64,000 nucleotides of DNA from Blastococcus capsensis (GTDB lineage Bacteria; Actinomycetota; Actinomycetes; Mycobacteriales; Geodermatophilaceae): contig NZ_JASNNW010000023.1 of the NCBI RefSeq assembly GCF_030165005.1, positions 42,692 to 106,691 of the forward strand. The letters run 5' to 3'. The translations under genes were made by a program, and so were the position numbers. The notes under the pieces are model-generated. The model was not told the DNA's origin. It searched no databases and saw only the letters and a list, made by a program, of their open reading frames with translations. Of this stretch, positions 8,841 through 18,126 are shown one piece after another (the first letter of the stretch is position 1; every line of letters starts with the position of its first letter).

Positions 8841-9164
8841 TCAGCGGCGACGGTCGCGGGCCCGCCAGCAGGCTGTGTGCCAGTGCCGCCGCCAGTCGGC
8901 GGCGGAGTCGACGTCCCAGGGTTGGAGGTCGGAGTTCCGGGCGTACGCCGGCCAGGTCACCACGTGCGGGGTGCCGGGACGGATCTCCTGGTCGCAGCCC
9001 GGACAGCGGTAGGTCTTACCGGTCGCCGCCCCGGTGATCGCGCGCACCACCCAGTCGCCGTCCCCGGCTTCCTCGACCTGCTCGACGCGACGCTGCCGGG
9101 ATTCCCGCCCACCCGGCTCACGATCCGAAGATCGTGGACCGGCCCGGGGGCGACGACGGGGCAC
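8841..9164 (-). CDS. Small zinc-ribbon-like protein
   Basis: 107 residues. A basic N-terminus (about 1-30) precedes a compact domain with a likely metal site: Cys pair in YRCPGCDQEIRPG, then His in PHVVTWP, and HWHTACW near the C-terminus. Together these could give a CxxC plus HxxxC ligand set. Similar short proteins are common conserved hypotheticals in actinobacteria; the function is unknown. The GTG start at 9162-9164 is only three bases after the stop of the dehydrogenase gene, so it is probably the last gene of that transcript. Confidence 0.7.
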   Translation of the reverse strand: MPRRRPRAGPRSSDREPGGRESRQRRVEQVEEAGDGDWVVRAITGAATGKTYRCPGCDQEIRPGTPHVVTWPAYARNSDLQPWDVDSAADWRRHWHTACWRARDRRR

Positions 9165-9167
9165 GCG

Positions 9168-10949
9168 TCAGCGGCTGGCGTAGTCCCGGAACCCGCGGCC
9201 GGTCTTGCGGCCCAGGTAGCCGGCGGTCACCAGGTGCTCGAGCAGCGGGGCCGGGGCGAAGCCGGGCTCGCGGAACTCGGTGTAGAGCTCCCGCTCGATC
9301 GCCAGGGAGACGTCGAGGCCGACGACGTCGAGCAACTCGAACGGACCCATCGGGTAGCCGCAGCCGACCTTCATGGCGGCGTCGATGTCATCCGCGGTCG
9401 CGTAGTGCGCCTCGAGCATCTTCACCGCGTCGTTCAGGTACGGGAAGAGCAGGGCGTTGACGATGAAGCCTGCCCGGTCGGTGCACGAGACCGCGTGCTT
9501 CATCAGCTGCGCCGAAACCGCGTGCACGGTCGCCGCGACGGCGGGCGCGGTGGAGATCGTCGAGACGACCTCCACCAACTTCATGACCTGCGCCGGATTG
9601 AAGAAGTGCATCCCGATTACGTCGGCCGGGCGGCCGCTGGCCTTGGCGCACTCGATGACCGGGAGGCTGGAGGTCGTGGTGGCGAGGACGGCACCCGGCT
9701 TGGCGATCTCGCCGAGGTTGGCGAACAGTGCCTCCTTGACCGGCAACGACTCCACGACGGCCTCGATGACCAGGTCGCTGTCGGCGAGGTCGTCCAGCGA
9801 CGTGGTGCCGGTGACCCGGCCGAGGATCTCCTCCCGGACGGCCTCCTCGAGCCGCCCGCGGACCACCTGCTTGTCGAGCGACTTGGCCAGCGCCGTGCGG
9901 ACCGCCTCGACCTTCTCGGCCCCGCGGGCGACGAAGACCACGTCGAAGCCGCCCTTGGCCACGACCTCGATGATGCCGGTGGCCATCGTGCCGGAGCCGA
10001 CGACGCCCACGGTCGACACCGGCCGGGCGCCCTCGGCGGCGCCGCCGGGAGTCGGGGTGGCCGCGTCGGGGACGACCTCGGCGGAGCCGGCCTCGGCGTA
10101 GGTGTAGAAACCGCGGCCGACCTTCCGGCCGAGCAGCCCGGCGGTCATCATCTGCTTGATGACCGGGCTGGGTGCGTGCAGTCGGTTGCGCGACTGCTTG
10201 TACATCGTGTCGAGGATCTCGTAGGCGGTGTCGATGCCGATGAGGTCCATGAGAGCCAGCGGCCCCATGGGCAGGCCGCAGCCCAGTCGCATGGCGGCGT
10301 CGATGTCCTCACGGGTGGCGTAGCGGTTCTCGTACATGGCGACCGCGTGGTTGAGGTAGCCGAACAGCAAGGCGTTGGCGATGAAGCCCGCCTTGTCGCC
10401 GATCGTCACGTCGACCTTGCCGAGCCGCTCGGCCAGCGCCTCGACGTCCTCGACCACCGACGGCTCCGTGACGACGGTGCGCACGACCTCGACGAGCTTC
10501 ATGACCGGGGCCGGGTTGAAGAAGTGCATCCCGATGACCTTGCTCGGCCGGCCGGTGACCACCGAGAGCTCGGTGACCGAGAGGCTCGAGGTGTTCGTCG
10601 CCAGGATGGTGTCCGGCGGGCAGATCTTGTCCAGCTTGGCGAAGACCTCGGCCTTGAGCTCCATCCGCTCGGGAATGGCCTCGATCACCAGCTCCGAGCT
10701 CGCCAGGTCCTCCAGCGAGGTGGTGAACCGGATCCGTTCGAAGATCGCGTCGCGCTCGGCGGCGTCCAGCTTCCCGCGGGCGACGGCCCGGTCGGTGGAC
10801 TGCTCCACGTGACCCCGGCCACGCGCCAGCGCCCCGTCGGTGACCTCCACGGCGGTGACCGACAGACCCGCCCGTGCGAGCACCTCCACGATGCCGGCAC
10901 CCATGGTGCCCAGCCCCACGACGCCGACCTCGTTCAGTTCCCTGGCCAC
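9168..10949 (-). CDS. Tandem-duplicated 3-hydroxyacyl-CoA dehydrogenase (3-hydroxybutyryl-CoA dehydrogenase type)
   Basis: 593 residues made of two complete dehydrogenase units in one chain. Unit 1 (about 1-290) has the NAD loop GLGTMGAGI and the signature GMHFFNPAPVMKLVEVV; unit 2 (about 305-593) has GSGTMATGI and GMHFFNPAQVMKLVEVV. Each unit ends with a helical domain containing GLPMGPLALMD or GYPMGPFELLD and an LGRK-GRGF motif, so both look active. A single unit is normally about 285 residues. The GTG at 10949 is preferred over one six codons upstream because GGGAGGAGA is correctly spaced before it. Predicted role: acetoacetyl-CoA to 3-hydroxybutyryl-CoA in the pathway leading to ccr, or beta-oxidation. 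Confidence 0.9.
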   Translation of the reverse strand: MARELNEVGVVGLGTMGAGIVEVLARAGLSVTAVEVTDGALARGRGHVEQSTDRAVARGKLDAAERDAIFERIRFTTSLEDLASSELVIEAIPERMELKAEVFAKLDKICPPDTILATNTSSLSVTELSVVTGRPSKVIGMHFFNPAPVMKLVEVVRTVVTEPSVVEDVEALAERLGKVDVTIGDKAGFIANALLFGYLNHAVAMYENRYATREDIDAAMRLGCGLPMGPLALMDLIGIDTAYEILDTMYKQSRNRLHAPSPVIKQMMTAGLLGRKVGRGFYTYAEAGSAEVVPDAATPTPGGAAEGARPVSTVGVVGSGTMATGIIEVVAKGGFDVVFVARGAEKVEAVRTALAKSLDKQVVRGRLEEAVREEILGRVTGTTSLDDLADSDLVIEAVVESLPVKEALFANLGEIAKPGAVLATTTSSLPVIECAKASGRPADVIGMHFFNPAQVMKLVEVVSTISTAPAVAATVHAVSAQLMKHAVSCTDRAGFIVNALLFPYLNDAVKMLEAHYATADDIDAAMKVGCGYPMGPFELLDVVGLDVSLAIERELYTEFREPGFAPAPLLEHLVTAGYLGRKTGRGFRDYASR

Positions 10950-11023
10950 GCTGCCATCTCCTCCCACCGCCGGTGATCGCGGGGAAGTCTCTCACCCGCC
11001 GGTCGCGGGAGGACGTGGTCCTC

Positions 11024-11695
11024 CTAGAAGAGGCGCTGGGTGGGATCGTCGGTGCCCTTCAGGACGGCGTAGTCGACGGTCACGCAGTCGATGCCGCGGT
11101 CGGTGGCCAGCACGCGGGCCTGCGGCTTGATCTCCTGGGCGGCGAAGACCCCGCGGACCGGCGCCAGCAGCGGGTCGCGGTTGAGCAGTTCCAGGTAGCG
11201 GGTCAGCTGCTCGACACCGTCGATCTCGCCGCGGCGCTTGATCTCCACGGCGACGGTGGTGCCGCCGGCGTCGCGACACAGGAGGTCGACCGGCCCGATC
11301 GCCGTCGGGTACTCGCGCCGGACGAGCGACCAGCCGGCACCGAAGGTCTCCACGTGCAGGGCGAGCAGGCGCTGGAGCTCGGCCTCGACGCCGTCCTTCT
11401 GCAGCCCCGGGTCGACGCCGAGCTCGTGGGAGTGGTCGAGCTCGACCGCGTCGATCGTGATGACCAGCTGCTCGCCGGCCTTGTTCGTCACCGTCCACGT
11501 GCCCGCCCCGTCCACGAGCTCGTCCATGAGCGTGCAGGGTGGGGTCATCCAGTTCAGCGGCTTGTAGGCGCGGTCGTCGGCGTGGATGGACACCGAGCCG
11601 TCGGCCTTGACCAGCAGCAGACGGGTCGCCATCGGCAGATGGGCGGTGAGCCGACCGATGTAGTCGACGGAGCAGCGGGCGATGACCAGACGCAC
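11024..11695 (-). CDS. nucS: Mismatch-specific endonuclease NucS/EndoMS
   Basis: 223 residues, the usual actinobacterial length. NucS cuts both strands at mismatches and replaces MutSL repair in many actinobacteria. The N-terminal beta domain starts [16 protein letters not shown]. The C-terminal RecB-like nuclease domain carries the catalytic set: E and D in [14 protein letters not shown], then [17 protein letters not shown] with the E-x-K pair. The GTG at 11693-11695 gives the family-standard N-terminus; an in-frame extension of 143 residues upstream is low-quality and overlaps the divergent gene. TACCGT lies eight bases before the start without an SD, so the transcript may be nearly leaderless. 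Genes for MutS or MutL are not in this window. Confidence 0.94.
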   Translation of the reverse strand: MRLVIARCSVDYIGRLTAHLPMATRLLLVKADGSVSIHADDRAYKPLNWMTPPCTLMDELVDGAGTWTVTNKAGEQLVITIDAVELDHSHELGVDPGLQKDGVEAELQRLLALHVETFGAGWSLVRREYPTAIGPVDLLCRDAGGTTVAVEIKRRGEIDGVEQLTRYLELLNRDPLLAPVRGVFAAQEIKPQARVLATDRGIDCVTVDYAVLKGTDDPTQRLF

Positions 11696-11792
11696 GGGCG
11701 ACGACGGTACCGGTCGGGCACCGGACCCGGAGGACCCACCGGTTACGGAAAGAGCCGGACCGGAAGTCGTGGTGGCGGAGCGCACATCCGCC

Positions 11793-11798
11793 CAGAAT
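11793..11798 (+). promoter_or_regulatory. Candidate -10 element for the GAF-EAL gene
   Basis: CAGAAT lies six bases before GTG 11805 in the 109-base divergent region with nucS. No SD and no convincing -35 are visible. It supports 11805 as a leaderless start. Confidence 0.3.
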
Positions 11799-11804
11799 GG
11801 GCCC

Positions 11805-13028
11805 GTGCCGCCTCCGCGGGGAACCACCACGGCTGCTGCATCCGACGGCCGGCTCGCTGACGACTGGGTGCACTGGCTGCTCGATGCCGCCCGCGCCCGG
11901 CTCGGCATGGAGATCGCCTGGGTGTCCCTGTTCAGCGAGGGGCGCCAGCTGATCACCTCCGCCACCGGCGATCTCGACGCCATGAACGTGCAGGAGGGCA
12001 TGAGCGCCCCCTTGGCGGGGTCGTACTGCGTGCGGGTGCTCAGCGGCCAGCTCCCGCCGGTGGTCACCGGCGCGGCCCGCGACCCCCGCACCCGGGACCT
12101 GTCGGTGACCAGCGACCTGGGCATCGGCTCCTACGTCGGCGCACCCGTGCGGGGGCAGGACTCCCGCCCCGTCGGCATGCTCTGCTGCCTCAGCCGCGAC
12201 CCGGGCACCCAGCTGGACGGCGAATCGGTCCGCACGGTGGAGCTGCTCGCCGACCTGATCAGCGACCACCTCCAGCACGCCGGTCCGGAGACCGGCCGTG
12301 ACCTCGCCGCCCGCCGAGCCCGGGTGCGCGCCTTCCTGGAGCGCGGCGCCGTCGAGATCCACCTGCAACCGGTGGTCGACATGGTCACCGGCGCGGTCGC
12401 CGGGCACGAGGCGCTCAGCCGTTTCCCGGCGTGGGGAGGCGACGGACCCGCGGACCTGTTCAGCGAGGCCGCCGCCACCGGCGTCGGCGTCGAGCTGGAG
12501 GAGGTCGCCGTCCGCGCCGCGCTGCTGGAGGCCGGCCGGCTGCCCGGTGATCTCACGCTGGCGATCAACCTCTCGGCCGACGCGTTGCTGTGCCCGGCGG
12601 TGGTCGACGTGCTCCTGGACCACGCGGGCTGCCCGCTGGCCGTGGAGATCACCGAGCACAGCCCCGTCGAGGACTACCCGGCCGTCATCGCGATCACGAG
12701 GCGGCTGCGCCGCGCCGGAGTCGCCATCAGCGTGGACGACGCCGGCGCCGGGTACGCCAGCCTCCAGCACATCCTCCGGCTGAACCCGGACGTGATCAAG
12801 CTGGACAGCGGCCTGGTGATGGGCCTGCACACCGACCGCGCCCGCCAGGCCATGACCTCGGCGATGGTCGCGTTCGCCGGCGAGACCGGCGCACGCCTGG
12901 TCGCCGAGGGGGTGGAGGAGGCTGCAGAGCGGGACACCCTGATCGCGCGCGGCGTCCGGTACGGGCAGGGATACCTGTTCGGCCGGCCCCGTCCGGCCGG
13001 CGACGTCCTGGCCGCCCACGGCCGGTAG
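11805..13028 (+). CDS. GAF-EAL cyclic-di-GMP phosphodiesterase
   Basis: 407 residues from GTG 11805; an upstream in-frame ATG at 11682 would overlap nucS and is less likely. The N-terminal GAF sensor domain (about 20-175) includes the SYCVRVLSG and [10 protein letters not shown] segments. A C-terminal EAL domain (about 185-405) follows. Catalytic and metal residues of active EAL enzymes are present: [37 protein letters not shown] and AEGVE. It is therefore predicted to hydrolyse c-di-GMP under control of a small ligand or redox signal. No GGDEF domain is attached. It is divergent from nucS and 53 bases before a lipoprotein gene. Confidence 0.88.
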   Translation: MPPPRGTTTAAASDGRLADDWVHWLLDAARARLGMEIAWVSLFSEGRQLITSATGDLDAMNVQEGMSAPLAGSYCVRVLSGQLPPVVTGAARDPRTRDLSVTSDLGIGSYVGAPVRGQDSRPVGMLCCLSRDPGTQLDGESVRTVELLADLISDHLQHAGPETGRDLAARRARVRAFLERGAVEIHLQPVVDMVTGAVAGHEALSRFPAWGGDGPADLFSEAAATGVGVELEEVAVRAALLEAGRLPGDLTLAINLSADALLCPAVVDVLLDHAGCPLAVEITEHSPVEDYPAVIAITRRLRRAGVAISVDDAGAGYASLQHILRLNPDVIKLDSGLVMGLHTDRARQAMTSAMVAFAGETGARLVAEGVEEAAERDTLIARGVRYGQGYLFGRPRPAGDVLAAHGR

Positions 13029-13081
13029 CGCGGGAGCCGGCGGGCCGGAACCTCTCCTGCCGCCCGCCCCGTCACACCCGT

Positions 13082-13996
13082 ATGAGCAACCATCGACTGC
13101 ACTCCGCAGCCGCCGTGCTGCTGGCCCTGCTGCTCAGCGCCTGCGCCACCCGCGCCGGGGGCGGCGGCTCCCCGGCCGGCCCGTCGCCGGAACCGGAGCC
13201 GGACCCCGCGACGGTCGTGCTGCAGGTCAGCGAGGTCGGCGGCTACACGACCCCGGCCCTGCTGGCCGGCCGGGTGCCCAGCGTGACGGTGTACGCCGAC
13301 GGGCGGGTGATCACCGACGGCCCGGTGATGGCCATCTGGCCCGCGCCCGCGCTGCCGAACCTGCAGCTCTACCGGCTCGACGACGGCGGGGTGCGCGAGC
13401 TCGTCGAGCAGGCCGTGGCCGCGGGCGTCAGCGAGACGACCGATCTCGGCAGCCCGCCGGTCGCCGACGTCACCAGCACCCGCATCACGGTCCGCACGGG
13501 CGGCGAGACCGTCACCCGCGAGGTCTACGCCCTCGGCATCGGCTCACTGCCCGGGACCGAGGGGACGGATCGCCCACTGCCCGGCATGGAGGAGACCTAC
13601 GGGCTGACCGAGGACCAGCTCGCCGCGCGGGCCCGGCTGTCTCAGCTGATCGACCAGCTTCGCGACCCGGCGAGCGCACTGGGCGCCGAACGGGTGACCG
13701 GCCCGGAGCCCTACGAACCCGAGGCGGTGGCCGCGCTGGTCTCCCCCTACGTCGACCCGGCGCCGGAGCTTTCTCAGCCGGAGCAGCCGTGGCCCGGTCC
13801 GGCGCTGCCTGGTGAGCCGATCGCACCCGGGGTCACCTGCGTGACCGCCACCGGGGAGCAGGCCGACGCCGTGCTCGCTGCCGCAGCCGACGCCTCCAGC
13901 GCGACCCCGTGGACGACGGACGACGGCACCCGCTGGTCGGTGGTCCTCCGGCCGCTGCTGCCGCACGAGTCCGGGTGCGCGGACCTGACGGACTGA
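13082..13996 (+). CDS. Lipoprotein of unknown function
   Basis: 304 residues. The signal peptide AAAVLLALLLSAC ends in a lipobox (LLSAC), predicting lipidation at that Cys and anchoring on the outer face of the membrane. A Gly/Ser/Pro linker follows, then a domain starting VVLQVSEVGGYTTPALLAGRVPS and containing YRLDDGGVRELVEQA. I do not recognise a catalytic motif. Two Cys near the C-terminus (GVTCVTATG and ESGCADLTD) may form a disulfide. It is the last gene before the defence island. Confidence 0.82.
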   Translation: MSNHRLHSAAAVLLALLLSACATRAGGGGSPAGPSPEPEPDPATVVLQVSEVGGYTTPALLAGRVPSVTVYADGRVITDGPVMAIWPAPALPNLQLYRLDDGGVRELVEQAVAAGVSETTDLGSPPVADVTSTRITVRTGGETVTREVYALGIGSLPGTEGTDRPLPGMEETYGLTEDQLAARARLSQLIDQLRDPASALGAERVTGPEPYEPEAVAALVSPYVDPAPELSQPEQPWPGPALPGEPIAPGVTCVTATGEQADAVLAAAADASSATPWTTDDGTRWSVVLRPLLPHESGCADLTD

Positions 13997-14137
13997 GGTC
14001 GGGATCGCCGGCGGGCCGGCCGCTCCGCGAGGAGGGGCGGGCCCATCGGCTGAAGCGCCTCGAATGGCGTGGATTCCAGGGCGACGCACGCACGTCGACG
14101 TTCCGCCCCGGAGGAGAGCCACCGGGATGGAAGGTCC

Positions 14138-14533
14138 TTACCCGCCGGAGCGGTCGCCGCGTGCCCGCTGCTCCAGGTCGGACCAGCTGAAGTCCGCGTG
14201 CGCCTCCCGCGGCAGCGCTGTCGGGACGTCAGCCACGCTCGGCAGCAGATCCGCGGGCGTCACCCCGAGCGCCTCGGCCAGCCGGTAGACCGTGCGCAGC
14301 TCCGGATTCGCCGGCTTGTCCCCCGAGCTGCGCCCCAGCTCCAGCAGCTTGACGCTGTTCGGTGTCAGCTCCGCTCGCTGCGCCAGTGCGAGCTGCGAGA
14401 GCCCACTCCCTTTCCGAAGTCGCTGGAGCCGGCGCCCGAAGGCGACTGCGTAGGCCGGCCAGTCCCACTCGGGGGAATGACCGGCGGAAGGCACCGGACG
14501 AGCGTCGGTGGCCTCCCGTCCCTCGTCAGCCAC
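14138..14533 (-). CDS. XRE-family helix-turn-helix regulator of the island
   Basis: 131 residues from GTG 14533; an in-frame ATG at 14617 would leave only eight bases to the divergent helicase start and is considered unlikely, but the start is uncertain. The HTH (about 30-95) reads FGRRLQRLRKGSGLSQLALA and then RAELTPNSVKLLELGRSS, followed by NPELRTVYRLAEALGVTPADLL, a classic XRE/Cro fold. It sits at the left border of the helicase-methylase-ATPase operon in divergent orientation, as expected of a local repressor. Its stop is followed directly by GGACC of the stop-proximal repeat motif. Confidence 0.8.
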   Translation of the reverse strand: MADEGREATDARPVPSAGHSPEWDWPAYAVAFGRRLQRLRKGSGLSQLALAQRAELTPNSVKLLELGRSSGDKPANPELRTVYRLAEALGVTPADLLPSVADVPTALPREAHADFSWSDLEQRARGDRSGG

Positions 14534-14589
14534 ACATGTTGGTCTGCGCACCGCCTGCCCCGATCGGGCAGGGCAGCCCCAGCGGCCCC

Positions 14590-14625
14590 GTCTCGATATC
14601 GGTACGGACCAATACATCGGTCCAC
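14590..14625. promoter_or_regulatory. Putative operator/promoter region with inverted repeat
   Basis: GGACC (14606-14610) and GGTCC (14619-14623) form an inverted repeat around AATACATC, in a locally AT-richer patch (GATATCGGTACGGACC upstream). It lies immediately before the helicase start and behind the regulator, so it is a candidate binding site. TACATC is seven bases before ATG 14626 and may be a -10 element. Confidence 0.4.
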
Positions 14626-17600
14626 ATGCGGGACGGCGGACCGGTGCGGATGGTCCTGGAGGACCTGCGCGCCGGCATGCACGTCGACGGCGTGCTACCG
14701 AGGTTTCCCGTCACCGTCGTCGCCGTCGACTGGCACGGCACGTCGGCGCTGACGCTCACCTACCGCGATCCCGACGCCCGGCTCGCCGAGGTCCTGCTCG
14801 GCCGCGACGCCGAGGCGCGGCTCACGACGCGCGCAGCCGGACCACGCTGGTCCTTCGATGCCGACGGCGCCGAGTTCCGGCTGGCCGCCGAGGCACAGCG
14901 GATGCAGCTGGCCGCACTGTCCGACCCGATGCTCGCCGTCGCCACCAGCGACCTGGAGCCGCTGCCGCACCAGATCCGCGCGGTCTACGAGGAGATGCTG
15001 CCGCGCTCGCCGCTGCGCTTTCTACTTGCCGACGACCCGGGCGCCGGCAAGACGATCATGGCCGGGCTCTACGCCAAAGAACTCGCGCTGCGCGGTGATC
15101 TGCAGCGATGTCTGATCGTCGCCCCGGGCAGTCTGGTCGAGCAGTGGCAGGAGGAGCTGGCCGGCAAGGTCGGCCTGCAGTTCGAGGTGCTCTCCCGGTC
15201 GATGGCCGACGGCGCGCTGGGCGGCTCGGTGTTCGAGCACCATCCGATGCTCATCGCCCGGATGGACCAGCTCTCCCGGGACGACGACCTCCTCGCACAG
15301 CTCGCCGACAGCTCGTGGGACCTGGTCGTCGTCGACGAGGCGCACCGGATGTCGGCGCATTGGTACGGCACCGAGCTCAACACGACCCGGCGCTACCGGC
15401 TGGGCCAACTGCTGGGCCGGGTCACCCGGAACCTCCTGCTGATGACGGCGACGCCACACGCCGGCAAGGACGAGGACTTCGCCGCCTTCCTCCAGCTGCT
15501 CGACACCGATCGGTTCGAGGGCCGGGGCGCCCAGACCGCCGAGGCGAGCGGCCTCATGCGGCGCATGGTCAAGGAGCAGCTGCTCACCTTCGACGGCCGG
15601 CCGCTGTTCCCGGAGCGGATCGCCGAGACCGTGCCGTACGAACTCAGCCCCGGTGAGCAGGAGCTCTACGAGCAGGTCACCGAGTACGTGCGCAACGAGT
15701 GGGATCGAGCCGCCCGACTCGATGCCGCGGACGGCCGCACCCGCACCGTCGGCTTCGCGCTCACCGTGCTCCAGCGGCGGCTCGCGTCCAGTCCGGAGGC
15801 CATCTGGCGGTCGCTGCAGCGCCGTCGCGCACGGCTGGTCGCCCGGCGGGGCGAGACCGACCGGCCGGCGTGGCGAGCAGTGGATGTCGAGCGCGCGGAG
15901 GACGAGGAGCTCGGCGCCGCGGAGCTGGAGGAGCTCGAGGAGGACGTCACCGACGCCGCCACCGCCGCCCGCACCCGGGCCGAACTGGACGTCGAGATCG
16001 CACTGCTCGGCGAGCTGGAGGAGCTGGCCGCCCGGGTCCGGGCGAGCGGCGAGGACCGCAAGTGGGCCGAGCTGCGCGCACTGCTCACCGACCAGGTGCT
16101 CACCGGCCCAGCGGGCGACCGACGCAAGCTGATTGTCTTCACCGAGCACCGCGACACGCTGGCCTACCTGCAGCGGCGGATCGGCGAGCTGCTCGGCGAC
16201 CCGACGGCCGTCGTCGCGATCCACGGTGGGGTGCGCCGCGAGGAGCGGCGCGAGGTGCGCGAGCGGTTCACCCACGACCCGCGCTGCTCGGTGCTCGTGG
16301 CCACCGACGCCGCCGGTGAGGGGCTGAACCTGCAGGCCGCGCACCTGATGGTGAACTACGACCTGCCCTGGAACCCCAACCGCATCGAGCAGCGGTTCGG
16401 TCGCATTCACCGGATCGGGCAGACCGAGGTCTGCCGGCTGTGGAACCTGGTCGCCGAGGGCACCCGGGAGGGCCAGGTCTTCGTCCGCCTGCTGGACAAG
16501 ATCGATCAGCAACGGAAGGCCTACGACGGCCGGATCTTCGACGTCCTGGGACCGGCGTTCAGCGACGTGCCGCTGCGCGACCTCCTGGTGGAGGCGATCC
16601 GCTACGGCGAGCAGCCGGAGGTGCGCGCCCGGCTGGATCGCGTGGTCGACGCGCAGGTGGCCGACGGGCTGGCCGAGCTGCTCGCCGAGCGGGCGCTCCA
16701 CGACGACGTCCTCGACCCCACCGGTCTGGAGGAGTTGCGGCTGACGATGGAGCGGGCTCGGGCCCGCCGGCTGCAGCCGCACTTCGTCGAGTTGTTCTTC
16801 CGCGACGCCTTCGCCCGGCTGGGCGGCAGGATGTCCCGCCGGGAGGCCGGCCGCGACGAGGTCACGTTCATTCCGGCGGCCCTGCGTGAGCGAGCCTCGG
16901 CGATGCACGGCCGGATCCCCCTGGCCCCGCGCTACGCGCGAATCGCCTTCGACCCCGCGTACCTGGCCGGCCCGCAGCTTGGCAGTCCCCGCGCCGACCT
17001 GCTCGCGCCCGGCCATCCGCTGATGGACACCGTGGTGGCCGAGACGCTGGCCCGCCACGCCGATGTGCTGCGGCGGGGTGCGGTGCTGGTCGACCCGGCG
17101 GACGACGGCGTGGTGCCCCGGCTCCTGGTCGCGCTCGGCGAGGAGGTGGTCGACGGCACCGGGCATCCGGTCAGCAAGCGGTTCGGCTTCGTCACGCTCA
17201 ACGCCGCGGGACAGGCTCAGCTGGCCGGGCCGGCGCCGTACCTCGACCTTCAGCCACTGCCGCCGTCGGGCCGGGCCGCTGCCGACCACGTGCTCGGCGA
17301 GAGCTGGCTGTGCGGCGGTGTGGAGCAGCTGGCGCTGGGCTGGGCCGCGGAGCACAGCCAGCCCGAGCACCGGGCCGAGGTCGCCGCCCGCGTGCTGCCG
17401 CTGGTCGAGCGCACCCGCCACCAGGTGCAGGACCGGCTGCTGCAGCAGGTGAACCACTGGTCGGCGCAGGCGGTGCGGCTGGCCGACGAGGTCGCCGCCG
17501 GCCGCAGCGTGCGGATGACACCGGATCGCGCCCGCCGGTGGGCCGACGAACTCGAGGTGCGACTGGACCGGCGACTGGCCCAGCTGGCCGACGAGGCGCA

Positions 17601-18084
17601 TCTCGCCGCCCGGCCGCCGCGCGTGCTCACCGCGGCGCTGGTGCTGCCCGCCGGGCTGCTGCCCGCGGCGGATTTCCCGACGGCGACGGCCGCCGACACC
17701 TCCATCACCGAGCGCCGAGCGGTGGACGCGGTGCTCGGCGCCGAGCGGGCGCTGGGCCGGCGGCCGCGGGAGATGCCGCACAACAACCCCGGCTACGACA
17801 TCGAGTCCCTCTCCCCCGACGGGCACCTGGTGTTCCTCGAGGTCAAGGGCCGGATCGCCGGGGCCACCGACTTCTTCGTCACCTACACCGAGGTGCTGCG
17901 CGGCAAGACCGCTGCGCCGCACTACCGGCTGGCCCTGGTCTGCGTCGACCCGGACGACCCGGCGCGCGACGAGGTCCGGTACGTCGACGACCCGTTCGCC
18001 ACCACCGAGCTGGGCGGCTTCGCCGCCACCGGCATCCGCGGCGACTGGACGGCCATGTGGGCCCGCGGCTCACCGCCGCACTGA
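14626..18084 (+). CDS. SNF2-family helicase with C-terminal DUF3883-like nuclease-fold domain (defence)
   Basis: 1152 residues. The N-terminal translocase has ADDPGAGKTIMAG at 135-147, DEAH at 237-240, and MTATPHAGKDEDF. A second RecA lobe follows after a long charged insertion (about 400-490), with IVFTEHRDTLAYLQRRI, ATDAAGEGLNLQAA and RFGRIHRIGQ. The C-terminus (about 1045-1110) has NNPGYDIESLS and LVFLEVKGRI, the D...ExK spacing of PD-(D/E)xK folds and typical of DUF3883. The closest known setting is the helicase of Hma or class 1 DISARM-type loci. The ATG at 14626 is chosen by position; GTG 14644 and ATG 14650 are alternatives. It is followed 42 bases later by the methylase gene. Confidence 0.87.
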   Translation: MRDGGPVRMVLEDLRAGMHVDGVLPRFPVTVVAVDWHGTSALTLTYRDPDARLAEVLLGRDAEARLTTRAAGPRWSFDADGAEFRLAAEAQRMQLAALSDPMLAVATSDLEPLPHQIRAVYEEMLPRSPLRFLLADDPGAGKTIMAGLYAKELALRGDLQRCLIVAPGSLVEQWQEELAGKVGLQFEVLSRSMADGALGGSVFEHHPMLIARMDQLSRDDDLLAQLADSSWDLVVVDEAHRMSAHWYGTELNTTRRYRLGQLLGRVTRNLLLMTATPHAGKDEDFAAFLQLLDTDRFEGRGAQTAEASGLMRRMVKEQLLTFDGRPLFPERIAETVPYELSPGEQELYEQVTEYVRNEWDRAARLDAADGRTRTVGFALTVLQRRLASSPEAIWRSLQRRRARLVARRGETDRPAWRAVDVERAEDEELGAAELEELEEDVTDAATAARTRAELDVEIALLGELEELAARVRASGEDRKWAELRALLTDQVLTGPAGDRRKLIVFTEHRDTLAYLQRRIGELLGDPTAVVAIHGGVRREERREVRERFTHDPRCSVLVATDAAGEGLNLQAAHLMVNYDLPWNPNRIEQRFGRIHRIGQTEVCRLWNLVAEGTREGQVFVRLLDKIDQQRKAYDGRIFDVLGPAFSDVPLRDLLVEAIRYGEQPEVRARLDRVVDAQVADGLAELLAERALHDDVLDPTGLEELRLTMERARARRLQPHFVELFFRDAFARLGGRMSRREAGRDEVTFIPAALRERASAMHGRIPLAPRYARIAFDPAYLAGPQLGSPRADLLAPGHPLMDTVVAETLARHADVLRRGAVLVDPADDGVVPRLLVALGEEVVDGTGHPVSKRFGFVTLNAAGQAQLAGPAPYLDLQPLPPSGRAAADHVLGESWLCGGVEQLALGWAAEHSQPEHRAEVAARVLPLVERTRHQVQDRLLQQVNHWSAQAVRLADEVAAGRSVRMTPDRARRWADELEVRLDRRLAQLADEAHLAARPPRVLTAALVLPAGLLPAADFPTATAADTSITERRAVDAVLGAERALGRRPREMPHNNPGYDIESLSPDGHLVFLEVKGRIAGATDFFVTYTEVLRGKTAAPHYRLALVCVDPDDPARDEVRYVDDPFATTELGGFAATGIRGDWTAMWARGSPPH

Positions 18085-18126
18085 GCCTCTCCCCTCTTGT
18101 TTCCTCCATCGTCAGGACGTTCCGCT

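Noticed and set aside
11696..12124. 143-residue N-terminal extension of NucS
   Set aside because: Overlaps the GAF domain gene on the other strand; the family begins at VRLVIARCS.
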